Of a stretch of DNA of 64,000 nucleotides, positions 11,430 to 54,905 are shown piece by piece. The DNA is from Ditylenchus dipsaci (lineage: Eukaryota; Nematoda; Chromadorea; Rhabditida; Anguinidae), in NCBI GenBank assembly GCA_004194705.1, contig SADC01000339.1, forward strand, positions 248,001-312,000, given 5' to 3'. How positions within the stretch are numbered: position 1 is the stretch's first letter; each line of letters starts with the position of its first letter. Both the position numbers and the translations under genes were made by a program. The notes beneath the pieces were generated by a model. It was not told the DNA's origin. It was given only the letters and a program-made list of their open reading frames with translations, and did not search any database.

Positions 11430-13198
11430 ATTTTGATGATTTTATAAAAAGCGTGTTTTGTTATGGAGAAAAAACAGTATTAGTTTGAATTAAAAATACA
11501 ATGTGCACTAATAACAGGAATAAAAACTAATTTTTCAGATAAAACACTGATTAACTGTGGTAAAACCACTGCATTTTTTGATGACTCAATTTGAATTTAC
11601 CCCTCAAAAGTCTGAATTTGCCCCTTAATTATTTTTTCACCCTCAAATTCAAATTCTGATCAAAAAACTGAATTTCCCCTCGAATTTCTTAATTTTACCC
11701 TCAAATTTCTTAATTTCGCCAGCTAATTTTTTTTATTTTTTTTGTTCCTGTAGCTATGTTTTCCTTCTTCTGAAATCACGCTGAAGTCAAATAGGCAAAA
11801 AGCTACCAACCTGATGATTTGAGATTTCATCTCAAGTTATCGGGTAAGGATGGCTGATATCGCGATTTCGGTCGGCTAAACAAGAGTTCTCACTCAATTT
11901 TCAATAGCAATATAAACAATAGCACTATTTGTCAGCAAACGGTAGCAACTGTATCAGACCAAATGGTTAATAATGGTTGATCTGTCCATATGGGTACATC
12001 ACCATCAGGATTGAGCTACATGTGCACTGATAGCTGATGAAGACTAATGATGATAACTACTAAGATGTAACCAGTATGAAATACATTGAAGAGTATGTTA
12101 CTGGAAGAATACTATATACAACTTAAAAGGGAGGGAATAGGAAGAACAGATGGAAAGAGAGGACCATTGACACTAAGATAACCACAAAAGTGCCTTACCA
12201 AAAGAAATTTTACCAAATGTGCCTTTACCAAAAAAATTTTACCAAATGTGCCTTACCAAAAAAATTTTTACCAAATGTGCCTTTACCAAATTTTTTTTTA
12301 CCAAAAAGTTTTTTTACCAAATGTGCCATTTACCAAATATTTCTTTACCTTTCTCGGTACAGCCCTTCTGCTTTCATTATGAGTGGGCCTTAAAACTTAA
12401 GGCCAAAGCTAAACCCATAATACCTTTGTTATTCAAACCTAGCAAAAAAAATATTTGCAGCACCTTTGAACACAAATAAAAAATCAATTTGAGGGTGGAG
12501 TGAGGGTGCCTATTGATTTTTTGGGGTGTGAGCACAGTACAGGTCATGAAATATCCATACTCAATGGAAGGGTCTTATGATTCTGACTAGAGATTTTTGT
12601 CAAACAGAGACTGCAAGGCGAAAAATTAAAATTCCGTGTGACTTTGTCATAAAAAAGACACACATAGATGGCTTAGGAAGCTCTCTGATACATGAGTCTT
12701 GGGTGCGCATTCATAAAAGCATGAAAAATCAGCACTGGAAATCAGTGTGGATCTGAGGAACTGTTAATAGGCTAATTTGATATAAAGAATTGAGTAAGAA
12801 ATTATTACTCTCATGTTTATTCTAATTTCGACAGTTTTTTGTTGAAAAAGATAACATTTCAGGGCTTTATGCCTACATTTTTAATTTTTTTTTCTCGCAT
12901 GATTTCAGCACTCAGCATTGAAGAAAAATGTTCGGAGTTTTTGTTATATTTCGGACTAGGCGGGCATATTAGAAATGATAAGAAAGTTCAAAACTGAGGA
13001 AAAAGTGGCGGATCCTAGGCGGAAACGAACTTTTTTGTTGTCGCTGAATCGGAGCCTCACGGTAGTGTCCAAAATATGCCTCCGTCTTCTGTTTTTTTTG
13101 CTTGAAAACGTCTAACAAGTGAGCTCCCGTTTATTGAATTTTCATAATTTGCTTATAATATATTCTTTTGGATGTGTGTTGTCTATTCTGACATATTG
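11430..13198. other. Intergenic stretch with a tandem repeat
   Basis: No gene is supported. From 12184 to 12345 there is a tandem array, with unit about 28 nt, built on TTACCAAATGTGCCTTTACC. The open frames over the array are artefacts of the repeat. The rest is AT-rich single-copy-looking DNA. Confidence 0.6.
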
Positions 13199-13276
13199 CC
13201 GTATTTACTCTAATAGTAGCCCCGAGACTACTTATTTTCACCCATCCTCTTTCGGGATGGGGATGGGTGGCTATTA

Positions 13277-13710
13277 CAGTCAAACCTCTATATAACGGCC
13301 CCCCCCCCTAAAAGTTCGTTCCCACCTTGGGTCCGACACTTTTTTTAGCTCGATTTTCAAAGCTTTTTTTAAATTCTGTTTTGACAGTCTGGTCGCAAAT
13401 ATCGCAAGGATTCCGATTTTGCCGATCTTTTTTCAATATTTGAATAATTTTACTTTTAAAAAATACAAAACCTCTATATAACCGCCCTCTAAAAAAATTA
13501 GAGGGCCGTTATATAGAGGTTTTGTATTTTTTAAAGTAAAATTATTCAAATATTGAAAAACGATCGGCAAAATCGGAATCCTTGCGATATTTGCGACCAG
13601 ACTGTCGAAACAGAATTAAAAAAAACTTTGAAAATCGAGCTAAAAAAAGTGTCGGACCCAAGGTGGGAACGAACTTTTAGGGGGGGGGCCGTTATATAGA
13701 GGTTTGACTG
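13277..13710. mobile_element. pogo/Tigger-like palindromic MITE nested in a CCGTATTTAC element
   Basis: The arms CAGTCAAACCTCTATATAAC run inward through AAAAGTTCGTTCCCACC and GGTCCGACACTTTTTTTAGC, then the palindrome reverses. TA flanks lie at 13275-13276 and 13711-13712. The host is a degenerate element from about 13199 to 13850 whose ends read CCGTATTTACTCTAATAGTAGCCCC. Confidence 0.8.
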
Positions 13711-13922
13711 TATTAGAGAAGGGAGGGTGCTACAATTAGAGGGGGGGGGCAAAATCGGCCTTAATAGGCTGATTTTCAGGGGGGGGGCTACTATTTTTTA
13801 ACCTCCCTTCAAAAGGGGTCTACAATTAGAGGGGCTACTACTATCGTAAATAGGGTATGAGAAAATCTTTGCACAGTAAATCTTAAAATCAGCACCTCAT
13901 TTATTTAGACAAACTCACAAAC

Positions 13923-15086
13923 ATGAGCAAAATAACGGCTAAACTCAATCTAATATTGCTCTTTACATTCACCACTATTTGCATTATAAACGGGCAGCAA
14001 GCTACCACCCCATATCCGCCGGCTACAGCCACCCAAGGCACTATTCCAGGCACTCCTCTGACAAAACAAGCTTCTCCCATGGATGCAGTGCTGGACAAAC
14101 CTCAGACTGGCGGCAAATTTACCTTTTATGGAGGTATTGGTAGAGGAGCCTGCGGTCTGGACTATGATGCTACCATCCAAGGCATGAGCGCTGCCGTGTC
14201 CGGAAAATTATTTTTGCCTACAGATACGTGGATCCCGTCAGACTTGCCGGACAAAAGGTCTATTAAAGATGACCCGATTTGCAGAGGAATCTGTGTCAAG
14301 ATTGAGTACAAGGGAAAAACGTGAGACTTTGAAAAATTTATCAGTTTCTCAAGCAATCGGACATTTTCGATAAATTATTAAAAATATCCGGTTGACATTA
14401 TTTATCGAGCTTGTAGAGATTTAATTTACGAAATTCTTCCACTTTTTAATCTTTCTATTATTTTAGAACAAGCATAAGTAAATAAAAAAAAAGACATATA
14501 CAGTCGACTCTTGGATTAACGACTCTCCAAAAAGTTCGTTCCCGCCTAGGGTCCGACACTTTTTTTCCTAATTTTTGAAATCTTTTGCCAGTTGTCTTCG
14601 GTCAGTCTAGTCCCAAATATCGCAAGGATTCAGATTTTGCCGGTCGTTTTTGAAAATGACGATAGTTTTGCCGAAAAGACCCGTGCCTTTCGAATTAACG
14701 ACTCTCTTTTTCAAAAATAGAGTCTGCGGAGTTGTCTGGGGAGACCAAGGTAAAATAATTGCTTAAGTTCAGTTTCAAGTGAGAGCTGAGGCCCAGGTTC
14801 AATTTAGCCATATTTTTTTGAATTTAGTTTGACTGTGCCAGCCAATAACAAGTGTCCAGAATGTGAGGTGACCCATGTGGACCTGTCCCAAGGAGCTTTC
14901 GCCTATTTGGAACCTGGGCTAGGTGTGGTGGGGATAGCTAAAGATGCTACTATCACCTACTTGAAGTGTCCAAATGGTCCACCCGCCACTCCGGGCGCTA
15001 GCCCACCCACTGCTTCACCCGCCACTCCAGCTGCTGCTCCACCAGCAGCTCCTCCAGCAGCTCCAGCCGCAAGCCCGTCCAAATAA
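13923..15086 (+). CDS. Secreted RlpA/expansin-like double-psi beta-barrel protein
   Basis: Exon 1 is 13923-14320 and exon 2 is 14828-15086 (donor AAAAC|GTGAGA, acceptor AATTTAG, phase 2), giving about 218 residues. Residues 1-24 form a signal peptide (ILLFTFTTICIING) and are followed by a Thr/Pro-rich linker. The barrel domain, about residues 58-180, has the signatures GKFTFYGGIGRGACG, MSAAVS, a Cys pair (CRGIC), KCPEC and VDLSQGAFAYL. These match the DPBB fold of RlpA, expansins and Streptomyces papain-inhibitor-like proteins. The usual Asp before KCP is Asn here. The C-terminus is a low-complexity Ala/Pro/Thr tail. The 507-nt intron carries a Tigger-like fragment. An acceptor-like TTATTTAG lies 17 nt before the ATG, and an AATAAA motif occurs near 15214. 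The gene converges on Rictor, with about 620 bp between the two stops. Its role (cell-wall or polysaccharide binding, or protease inhibition) is not decided by the sequence. Confidence 0.85.
14500..14740. mobile_element. Tigger-like MITE fragment in an intron
   Basis: It begins TACAGTCGACTCTTGGATTAAC and continues with AAAGTTCGTTCCCGCC and GGTCCGACACTTTTTTTCC, as in the 13277 and 33826 copies. Only the left arm and the turn (AATTAACGACTCTC) are present, so the copy is truncated. Confidence 0.65.
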
Positions 15087-15707
15087 AACAGTTCAGTGCT
15101 GTAATGCTGGTGTTTTTGTGTTGCATGCCTTTGTTTAAATTTTTAAAACCAGTATTTATATCGCAAAAAATATTTTTTAGTGAAAACAACGTTGAGTGTC
15201 TGTTTTTAAAGTATTAATAAAAACAAAATGTATTTTTTCTTTTAATTTTTATTACTGACAAGTTTTTTTATTATATCCATCTTGCTACCAAAGGCTGTCC
15301 CATGGCCAGACCACCAGACCCAAAACATATGCCTTGGCCCACCTGTTGATTTTTTTTGTAAAAATTTATTTTCTCCAAAAGTCTCAAAAAGTGATCATTC
15401 TCATTTTCAATCATTCTTACTTTTTTGAGAAAAAATTCTATTTTTTTGATTGGTATCCAAGATAATTTTTTTTTAATTTGACCTCATTGTCTCAAAAACA
15501 TTTTCAAAATTTTTCTTATTGCTACAGTCGAACCTCTTAAGAACACAGTCTAAAAGTTCATTCCCTTTACTCCTTATTACCCAACTCTAATTTTAAATTT
15601 CTTGAAGCTCCGTTATTGCACGCGAAATGTTAAATTTGTTAAACAATTATAACCATATTTATTCAAATACAAAATTGACTAGATAACGAACAAAGACTAG
15701 CACGGAA

Positions 15708-46917
<31,210 letters not shown>

Positions 46918-47299
46918 TACTTGGGTCGAAGAACGAAAATTTGACAAAATAAGTAGACTGCTTGCGCAAATATTCTGATTTGAATTTTCGCAAAGAATTT
47001 TTGAATGAAATTTATCATTTGAATCTTTATTTTTGAAATAATAATCTTTTAACAGTGCAGAACAACTAGAGCTTATAAAAATCAGGCAGAAAACCATGCT
47101 TTGTTCTGAGATTAAGACTTTCAAAGTAAAAAAAATCGGTTAAGGTTTTAAAAATAGGCGATAAAGATTCGTCAACTCTGAAAACAGCCATATAAAAACC
47201 TTAGAAAAAGCTCAATAAACGCTTAATATTTATGAGATATACAGACCCTTTTATTTTTTAACTTTATTGCACAAATTCTTATACCGTGCATCCTTTGAT

Positions 47300-47585
47300 T
47301 GGTATACCAACGACCGGGTACACATTATGACCGGGTACAACAACCGGGTACAGTGCCAAATTTTGCCTTGGTCCTCCCTGCTAATTTTTAAAATTTTTTT
47401 GATTTTTTTTATTATTTTGCGCACTTAGACTTAGGCTTAGGCAAGAGTAGGCCAGTGCCCGTTAGGATGGACTCAAACGTGTGGTTTAAGCATACTTTTT
47501 TAACTTTTTAGCATACTTTTTTAACTTACAAAAGAAGTGCACCCGGTCGTTGTACCCGGTCATAATGTGTACTCGGTCGTAGGGC
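47300..47585. repeat. Inverted repeat with ACCGGGTACA units
   Basis: Copies of GACCGGGTACACATTATGAC and ACAACCGGGTACA on the left face GTTGTACCCGGTCATAATG on the right. A CCTTGGTCC segment lies inside. Followed to 47830 by a CCGTATA-ended repeat (right end GTTTATTAGAGGATATACGG). Confidence 0.55.
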
Positions 47586-48869
47586 AGTCCCTTTGATTAA
47601 CGGCCCGCCCCTCAATTCAAAAAACGTGTTTCTGCATTGCGTTTTGGATTCATTTTTTGGAGACTTGTCTTGAGCAAGTTACTACTCATTTTTTAGCTCT
47701 TCTCACTGGCTACAAAATGGGTGGTGACCTAAGAGTGGTAACCTGTGAGAAGTCTACAAAATGGGTCAAAAACTCAATACCAGAAATACGATTTTGAACG
47801 CCAGTGGGCCGTTTATTAGAGGATATACGGTAATACGCCTTTGAATAAACTTCTTGTTTTGGCTGACTTTTGGGGGTTAGGCAACTCTTCGTTCCGTTGA
47901 CTTCTTTTTAAAAAATATCTCAGAATGACTACTCACTTATTCTCACTCAGAATAAAACCAACTCCATTAACTGTAGAATTTTTCGTATATTACTCGAGAA
48001 ATTCTATAGTTAATTCAGTGGGTCTCATTCTGAGTCAGAATGAGTGGGTGAAACAGTGGGGGAGATAAGTGAGGAAATCAAAAAAGGTTCATTTCGAGGC
48101 GTATTATTTTTAAAATATTATATACCAAGAAAAAAATACCATAAGTAGAAATTGAAAATGTGTGTTATTTTATCTAAAGATGTTCTTTGAAAAAAATTAT
48201 AAAAAATTAATAGAATGCGTTCAAAATATTTGCAAATATAGTATAATTAAAAATAGTTATTATAGCTTCCAAATAATTTCATTCATGCTTGGAAGTCTCC
48301 ACAGCTTTTGCCGCACTGATTGGTAATGGTGGAAGTTTACGCGAAAGTTTTGGGCTCATTCCACTATGAGACGCTGTATGTAGAGCCGGATCACCAAACT
48401 GAGAATCTGCATTAGCAATAGGTGCCTTACTAAAGTTAGTAGATGATCCTCCTACGCTGGAAGTAGATACCGAGACCTGCTCTCCAGCAACCCGGTTGCC
48501 TATACCTAAGAAGCAGTTACTAAGGAAGCGTTGAATGATTCGGCGATAGCTTTTGACAAAGTACATGGTGGTCAAAGGATTGACCACAGCAATTGAAGTG
48601 GTGGACAAGGTCAGCATAGCACTTAAAGGACTTTGGGTCTCGAGCATAATCGAGGAGATGTAGAAAAATTCTGGACCCATCAGCAAAATTAGTGGGGTTA
48701 TGGCCTTAATTGGATAATTTAACATTATGGGTAAAAATTCAAAATTCCACAAACCAGTGCTATTAAAGTGCGATTGAATTCTTCATGCATTTTGCGAGTG
48801 CTTGCCCGAAAAGAACTGCCATATTGGTGCATGTAAGCAAATATTTTAGATTGGCAGTAGATGACAGTA

Positions 48870-49700
48870 GTCTAGTACCCCTTTTTGGCCGGGTAGCGGT
48901 AAGTTCCTAGCAAAAAGAATATTAGCCATAGCCTAAAGAAAACCTATTCTGTCCTAAAGGAAACCGTGCAGAGAGAACCCTCACCCTGAAGAAACAAAGT
49001 TGTCGAGTATACACTATTTTATTATTTTATAAGGTTGAAGAAAATATGCAAAAAAAAAGAAATGTGAAAGAGTATTTTAGGAAGGAATCTTTAAATGATT
49101 GCATTATTAATTAAACTATCTAAAGTGTATAAGCCTAAAAATTGTTTTTTATTGTAATATTTGTTCAGTAACATAAACAACTCGGCAAGCCTAAGGCTAT
49201 AGCAAAAAGTCTAAAATTTTCTGAAGCCTAAGCTAAATTCTGTCTATTTAAGCAATTATACAAATATATATTTTTAACAATGAAACAATATTCAGACTAG
49301 CTACCCAGACTTAAGGTCTCTAAGTTCAGAACAGTTATGGAAAAAAGTAGCTTGAGTGAAATTCTAGCCTTTAATCATAACCGCCGTATTCCAATGCTAT
49401 ATTAGAAAGCCAGTCCATGCACCGGAATACGTTAACTGATCAAGGGGTCATATAAATATCTATTAATTTTTTTATTTTTTGTTAATATCTTAATATATAA
49501 TTATTCATAACCAAAAGGAAGAATCCGGTAGTTTTGCGATAACCTTTCTATTACAAAATACTTTTTAGACTGCTTCTTTGTTATTCAGGGTGAGGGTTCT
49601 CTCTGCACGGTTCCTTTATACAGAATAGTTTCTTTAGGCTATGGCTAATATTCTTTTTGCTAGGAACTTACCGCTACCCGGCCAAAAAGGGGTACTAGAC
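48870..49700. mobile_element. TA-flanked element with long inverted ends, inserted in a chemoreceptor exon
   Basis: The terminal inverted repeats begin GTCTAGTACCCCTTTTTGGC and run about 160 bp through GTTCCTAGCAAAAAGAATAT and GAGAGAACCCTCACCCTG. TA lies on each side (48868-48869, 49701-49702). The AT-rich centre has no transposase frame. TA duplication suggests Tc1/mariner-type mobilisation. Confidence 0.9.
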
Positions 49701-50524
49701 TACTGATGACCATTGTGTATCCTCCAGCTGATGAGAGCATGTAGAAAGCGTTATGTACAAACGCTTTAAGTTCAGCCTGAATTTTCTAGTTTGTTTTAAA
49801 TATTGGAATTGTCTTTAATTTTATAATTTCAAAATCTCGGTTTAAGCTATAAAAACGAACACTATGAGACATTATAGGATATGGTAGTGAGCCATTGTCG
49901 TATTTCCAGCCATAGTTCTCGGTCATGATTTCTAGTCCTTCTTGTCTATGATCATCTCCAATATCGAGCGCAAACATCCAGGCAGCGTCAGTTGCCTGAG
50001 TGATGCAGTAGGTCACAGTAAACAAGGCTGTTTGCCAAACAAATGAAGGGTTTTTAGGGCTGCAAAAGAAATTTTGGTGTATTTTTGGGTTTATCCACGT
50101 GGTTGGGAGTCCCACGCTGGTAATTCAGGTGTATCCACATGGCTCGGGTGTATCCACGTGTTCCGGGCCCATTCTGTTGGTTCGTCTCCTATAATGGTGC
50201 TTGAGAGGTATCCATCATATCTGGCCACCTACCTACCCTACTTGGCTACCTACCTTATCTGACCACCTACCTACACTACCTGTCCATCCACCTGCCATAG
50301 CTGGCCACCTACCTACCCTAACTTAAAATTTCAATACCATATTAGGACAATTAAATACAACAAAGAAAGCATGCTACCACCAGGATTTGAACCCGCGACC
50401 ATGTCTTGGTCCCCAAGGCAATCTAAGACTAAACTCAAAAATCCCCTGTGTTTCTTGACAACTTTCATAAAAGTAGGCAGATGCCCCTCCTTCCAAATTT
50501 TTTTCAATAGCTTCATTTTAAATA

Positions 50525-50871
50525 CAGTCGACTCTCGATATAAGCCTCCTTATGAGCTACACCTGAGTCCGTTCCCAAATGGGGTATGTTCCGTATAATA
50601 TACCCCCTATATAAGCTACACCTCTCTCTCTATATCCGCAGCTCTTGATATCAGCATAAAAAAGTGTCGGAACCTGGGCAGAAAAAAACTCGATAGAGTG
50701 TAACGAGAGTGGACTGTATACCGTATTTCTCTAATCGCCACCCCAGGGCGCTTATTTTTCAAACCTCTGAAAATTTTGAAATTGTCAATAAAAAATGGTC
50801 TTATATCTGAGATCTTAGTCAAAATAGGGTGGGGCGTTTATTAGAGCAGGGGCGTTTATTAGAGGTAATAT
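50525..50871. mobile_element. Two abutting TA-type MITEs
   Basis: A Tigger-like element, 50525-50716 (CAGTCGACTCTCGATATAAG ends), is followed directly by a CCGTATTTCTCTAATCGCC element, 50719-50871, whose right end is TTATTAGAGGTAATATGG. The shared TA between them suggests one inserted into the target TA of the other. Confidence 0.75.
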
Positions 50872-51416
50872 GGTAAGTTTTTTTTAAATTACAGTGCTGC
50901 TGTGCTGTATAACTTTTGTAAATTAGGCAAAATAAACTACTCTTCGGCATAACATGTGAAGCGATAGCGGTAGACGAATTGAGCTGCAATGCATACCATG
51001 CTGCAGTGCAGTGCTGCGCAGTAAATAGTCAATCCAAACAGGTCAAACATTCTACTATAATTAGCAAATATCCCATTAGACAGACAGATCATGTAGCCAC
51101 GTCCACTTAGAAGAGCCTTGAAATTAAAAATTTAAATATAATCTTGAAAAGTGCATATGACTTTGTGCTTACATACCGTGAACCCCTGCTTATATTTTTT
51201 TGTAAACGACTAAAACGGTAAGTTAGCTAAGTTTTTGAAACTAAGTTTAAACTAAGTTTTTCTGCTTAACACTAAACTAAAAATCTTGAATTTTGTCAAA
51301 TAGTACATCAAAATTTTCTTCCGTACCACAGAGGTAGATAGTCTTTTCAACATACTCCAAAGTCATTTCTTCATGATTTTCAATGACTTTTTGATTGGAA
51401 ATTATGAACCAATGTA

Positions 51417-51655
51417 AAAAAGGCCATTGCCGTCTCCGACAACGGTTGTGTCCCGCCAATTCGTAAAAATTTCAAAAAATTGAACTTCTATACGGAAATT
51501 TGGTTTCTTACACAACTATACTTAAAATTAAATTATAATCTTTGTTTGTTAGAAACCAAGTTGCGAAATCCGTACAGAAGTTCAATGATTAGGATTTTTT
51601 TCCCGAATTGGCGGGAACGATCCAGAATGCGTGGCGATGGCCCTGGCTCTCTTTT
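51417..51655. mobile_element. TTAA-type palindromic MITE, diverged copy
   Basis: The left end has GGCCATTGCCGTCTCCGACA. The interior GTTAGAAACCAAGTTGCG is matched in reverse, and the right end reads GATGGCCCTGGCTCTC then TTTTAA. It is the third copy of the 113-345 family and lies in the first long intron of the chemoreceptor gene region. Confidence 0.65.
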
Positions 51656-52563
51656 AAAAGGCTAAAATTTGATTGATAAAGATTGATAGTTGATATCGAG
51701 TCCTTCGCGAAAAATGCAAAATGGGAAGTCAGGGTAAAAAAGCACCTATGACTTGAATGATTTAAGCAATAGACTTACAGGTCGAACCACAAAGCAGATC
51801 AAAGCAAAAACAGAATCTGCTATGCATGTCATAAGCAAAATTTTTTTATAGGCCTTAACTTTGAAGTCGGAATGAAACACAATTAGATAAAGCAGGATTC
51901 CATTGAGTATAAGAGCCAAACTGCTGATTATTGTCATGGCTATGCCGTGAAAATAGGCAATGTCTGTAAAGTTAACTGTAAAAATATACTTGTAAACAAA
52001 TAAAAATTCACTCACCAATCATTTCTAGTTGTTTATCTACAGGTAACAGAGGGTAAGTAATTTTTTTGCCAATAGTAGTGTTCAAAAGCTATAATATTAA
52101 CAGTTGAAAAAAATTTGTAATTTATCCTTGGGCCGTAGTAACAATTAGAATTGTGAAACTTAAGAAACTTAGAAGAAAATTCTCTAGAGTTCTCCAAAAA
52201 CCGGAGAAATAGGAACTCAATCGTTTTTTTCAGCAAAAAGTTAAATAAATAGTGAATTTGCGTTTCCAATACAGTAAACCCTCAATAAAGAGGTCTAGGG
52301 GTCCACTTAATTGGAGGACCACTGCATTGAAACTATAAAATGTACGAAGCCTAGTAGATCGAGGGTTAGCTCTACAGTTAACTGTAAAGTCAACTACAGT
52401 TAACTGTACAAAAATTACAAAAATTACTGTTTACAAAATTAGGGACCACTAAATTGGAGGACAAAAAATTTCAGACGCTGAATTTAGGGTGTTTTCTTTA
52501 GCGGCGATCGCGCCGGTGGCGGTTACGATTCAACTATGGCTGTAGCGTACATTTTTTCAATTA

Positions 52564-53076
52564 CAGGGTGCGCCAAAAGTTCTGATACGGACAAAAATTC
52601 AAGATTTTTATGTCCAAACCTAACAATATTAAAAAAACAATAATACCATTCGAAGGCTACGACAATTCTACCCAAGATGCATCATTCAGAATTTAAAAAT
52701 CAACCTTTCGCATCTATGTAGGCACGTATTCTTTTCCGCCAACTTTCGACCGCCGAGGCGAGCAAATTTACATCAATTTAATTGGTTTGCTGCACCTTTT
52801 GTGATACATAAACTTTGAAGGCAAATATACCATTCGAAAGCCCTGACTTAACGTCTGAAACATATGCGCTGAAAAAAATTTTTGCTCGGTTTTACAAAAA
52901 GATACAACCATTTAAATGCGACCCTTTTTGAAGGACAAATTTAAGAAATATGAAAAAAGTTAAGGGAACTGAAAATAAAAATCATTAAAACAGTCAAATC
53001 TTTTTTTTTAATATTGTTAGGTTGGGACATAAAAATCTTGAGTTTTTGTACGTGTCAGGACTTTTGGCGCACCCTG
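52564..53076. mobile_element. Mariner-like non-autonomous element
   Basis: The ends are CAGGGTGCGCCAAAAGTTCT and its inverse, flanked by TA (52562-52563, 53077-53078). Subterminal TTAGGTTTGGACATAAAAAT is matched in reverse. It resembles the 20765-21711 family at the ends (CAGGGTGNCGC). No transposase frame. Confidence 0.85.
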
Positions 53077-53984
53077 TACAGATTCAGAAATAGCGCACAA
53101 TTTTGCACAGCATAGGCGAAAAAGCGTGAATTGTGCGTCAAATGCATTGTTGGGCACATTCAGCCTTTCCACTTATAAAATTCAGACTGAGCCCTGAAAA
53201 TATCCACTTTAGCATGGAATAATTGTACTACGGCCCCTGAAAGAAAACAGAATTATAAAATCAAACTGAGTTTTCAAACTAAATAACTAATCTACTTTTT
53301 AATAGAATTTGAAGGCAAGAGAAATACTTGTTTTTCTTCCCAATAAAATTTAGCAATAATAAGTTTCTATGTCACAAGCATACTGTTTTCAAGTATCAAA
53401 AAGTGTTTTTCTTAATTTTACCTGGTAAACATTTCCTTAGTAAAAGCTACTTTATTAATTGCTAGCTTGATTGTTTTCCTAAGGTACAGGTTCAAAGAAA
53501 GTGGAAGTAATATACTTTAACAAAAACAAGGGATTACTTGTACTTTTATACAAGGTCTTTCTTTTAAAAATTAAAATTGTTTTAGTCTACATTTTTTATC
53601 CCGACACATCTGGATAAAACTTATGATTGTCTGAAAGCTCTCAATTTACAAATAATACGAATAATTTCATCATCTCAATACCAAAGAAAAATTGAGTAAA
53701 AATTAGGAAAATGGGGAAAAAATGCTTTAAATAAATTTTATTTTTTTTTTGCAAAAACCACAGGACGACCAAAGCATATTTTCCCGAAGACCACATCAAC
53801 ACATATAAAGTCGGAAATTGTAAATCAAGTGATTTTGGGTATATTTTGTTATTTTTAATCAAAGAGTGTACTAGAAAATATATGATAATCTAAAATTTAC
53901 CACTGAACAATTTGGTTGAAGCTTTCTTCTGAGTCCAGAGAATATGGTTCCATCCGATCGATCTGTAAAAAAATCGGTAGTACA

Positions 53985-54905
53985 GAGTGTCCAAACTTTT
54001 TTGTCTGATTTGTTTTCGCAATAAATTTTTAAATTTTGCGCTGGATTTTTTAAAGAGACCACTTATTCGAAAGAGAAAACCAGCTGATTTCGACCAACTA
54101 GTGTTCATGCAAAATGGAGCTCCACCCAGGATTGTTCTAACGCCGGGCAGCCGGCGTCTTAAACGGCGTTTAGCAAACGCCGGCAGTTGTTTTTAGAGAG
54201 GCGTAACGCCGATTAAACGCCGTAAAGTCTAAATTCCTGCAATTTTTAGCTGTACCTATCTTCCATATAAGAAGTTTACATGTAAAACTTGTTCATTATG
54301 CTGTTTAAATGAAAATGTTCACCAAAATACTTTAGAACAATTTATTGTACACTCGACTCTCGATTTAACATACGGTCGATTTAACATACGGCTGGGTCGG
54401 TCCCCAGGGTGTACGTTAAATCGAGAGTCGACTGTATATATTTCAAAGACAACTTTAAATACGGTGTTTAACAAACGCCGGCGTTACGCCTGCGTTTAGG
54501 CCGGCGTAACGCCGGCGTTAGAACAATCCTGGCTCCACCTCATCGAGGATTGGAGGTTCGAGCTCTGCTCAATCTTCGTTTTCCGAATCGGTGGATTGGT
54601 CAGGATACAGATATCCTGCTCGGTCTCCGGACCTATTCTAGATGCACTTTTTCGGGGTTATTTGAAAAGTTTGGTCTACACGGATTAACCTCAAGCTAAT
54701 CTTGATGTTTCAATGCCCAAAAGTGATGGCGAAAACAAATCGAAGTTTTTAAGTTTTTAATTGGCGGAAAAAGTCAATAGAAGTCAACAATGATCTCAGA
54801 TCTGTAAAAAGGCTGTAATGGGATTCAAGATCTGCAAAGCTTCACGCTTGAAAAAAAATGGTCAATGCGTTGGAAATTACACAGCAAAGACTTGTAAACC
54901 TGTTA
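53985..54905 (+). pseudogene. Dead mariner-like transposase split by a hAT MITE
   Basis: Plus-strand text reads KPADFDQLVFMQNGAPP before the insertion and HRGLEVRALLNLRFPNRW followed by IGQDTD after it, then a degenerate C-terminus to about 54900. Mariner-type transposases have QDGAPPH at this point, where Asp is catalytic; here it is Asn, and stops and frame shifts occur downstream. A 405-bp hAT-like element interrupts the GCTCCACC site. Confidence 0.8.
54127..54531. mobile_element. hAT-like MITE with a nested Tigger-like mini-element
   Basis: The ends are CAGGATTGTTCTAACGCCGG and its inverse, with an exact 8-bp duplication GCTCCACC (54119-54126, 54532-54539). AACGCCGGCGTT motifs repeat in both arms. 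Inside, about 54350-54433 is a tiny palindrome with CGACTCTCGATTTAACATAC arms, a minimal Tigger-like element. Confidence 0.9.

Larger units (their letters stand above)
48279..52022 (-). pseudogene. Serpentine (7TM) chemoreceptor interrupted by a transposon
   Basis: The exons are 52016-52022 (ATG ATT G), 51779-51975, 50941-51116, about 49867-50059, 49703-49776 continued at 48755-48867, and 48279-48704. Seven-helix features appear in order: TM1 (ALILNGILLYLIV), TM2 (MTCIADSVFALICF), the conserved FVYRYRFTCYAE after TM3, TM4 (FTVTYCITQATDAAW), an extracellular loop with an Asn-rich GWKYDNGS, TM5 (SAGGYTMVIS), the KMHEEFNRTLIAL box before TM6, and NPLTTMYFVKSYRR after TM7. These are marks of the nematode Str/Srh/Srd superfamily of chemosensory GPCRs. 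An 831-bp TA-flanked element sits within the TM5 exon: removing it and one TA restores an unbroken frame (VIST|VIYCQSK). As drawn the gene is therefore non-functional in this haplotype. The last intron is 50 nt. Confidence 0.85.

Noticed and set aside
13950..14180. Minus-strand open frames over the barrel gene
   Set aside because: They are antisense shadows of an exon with a clear signal peptide and DPBB motifs.
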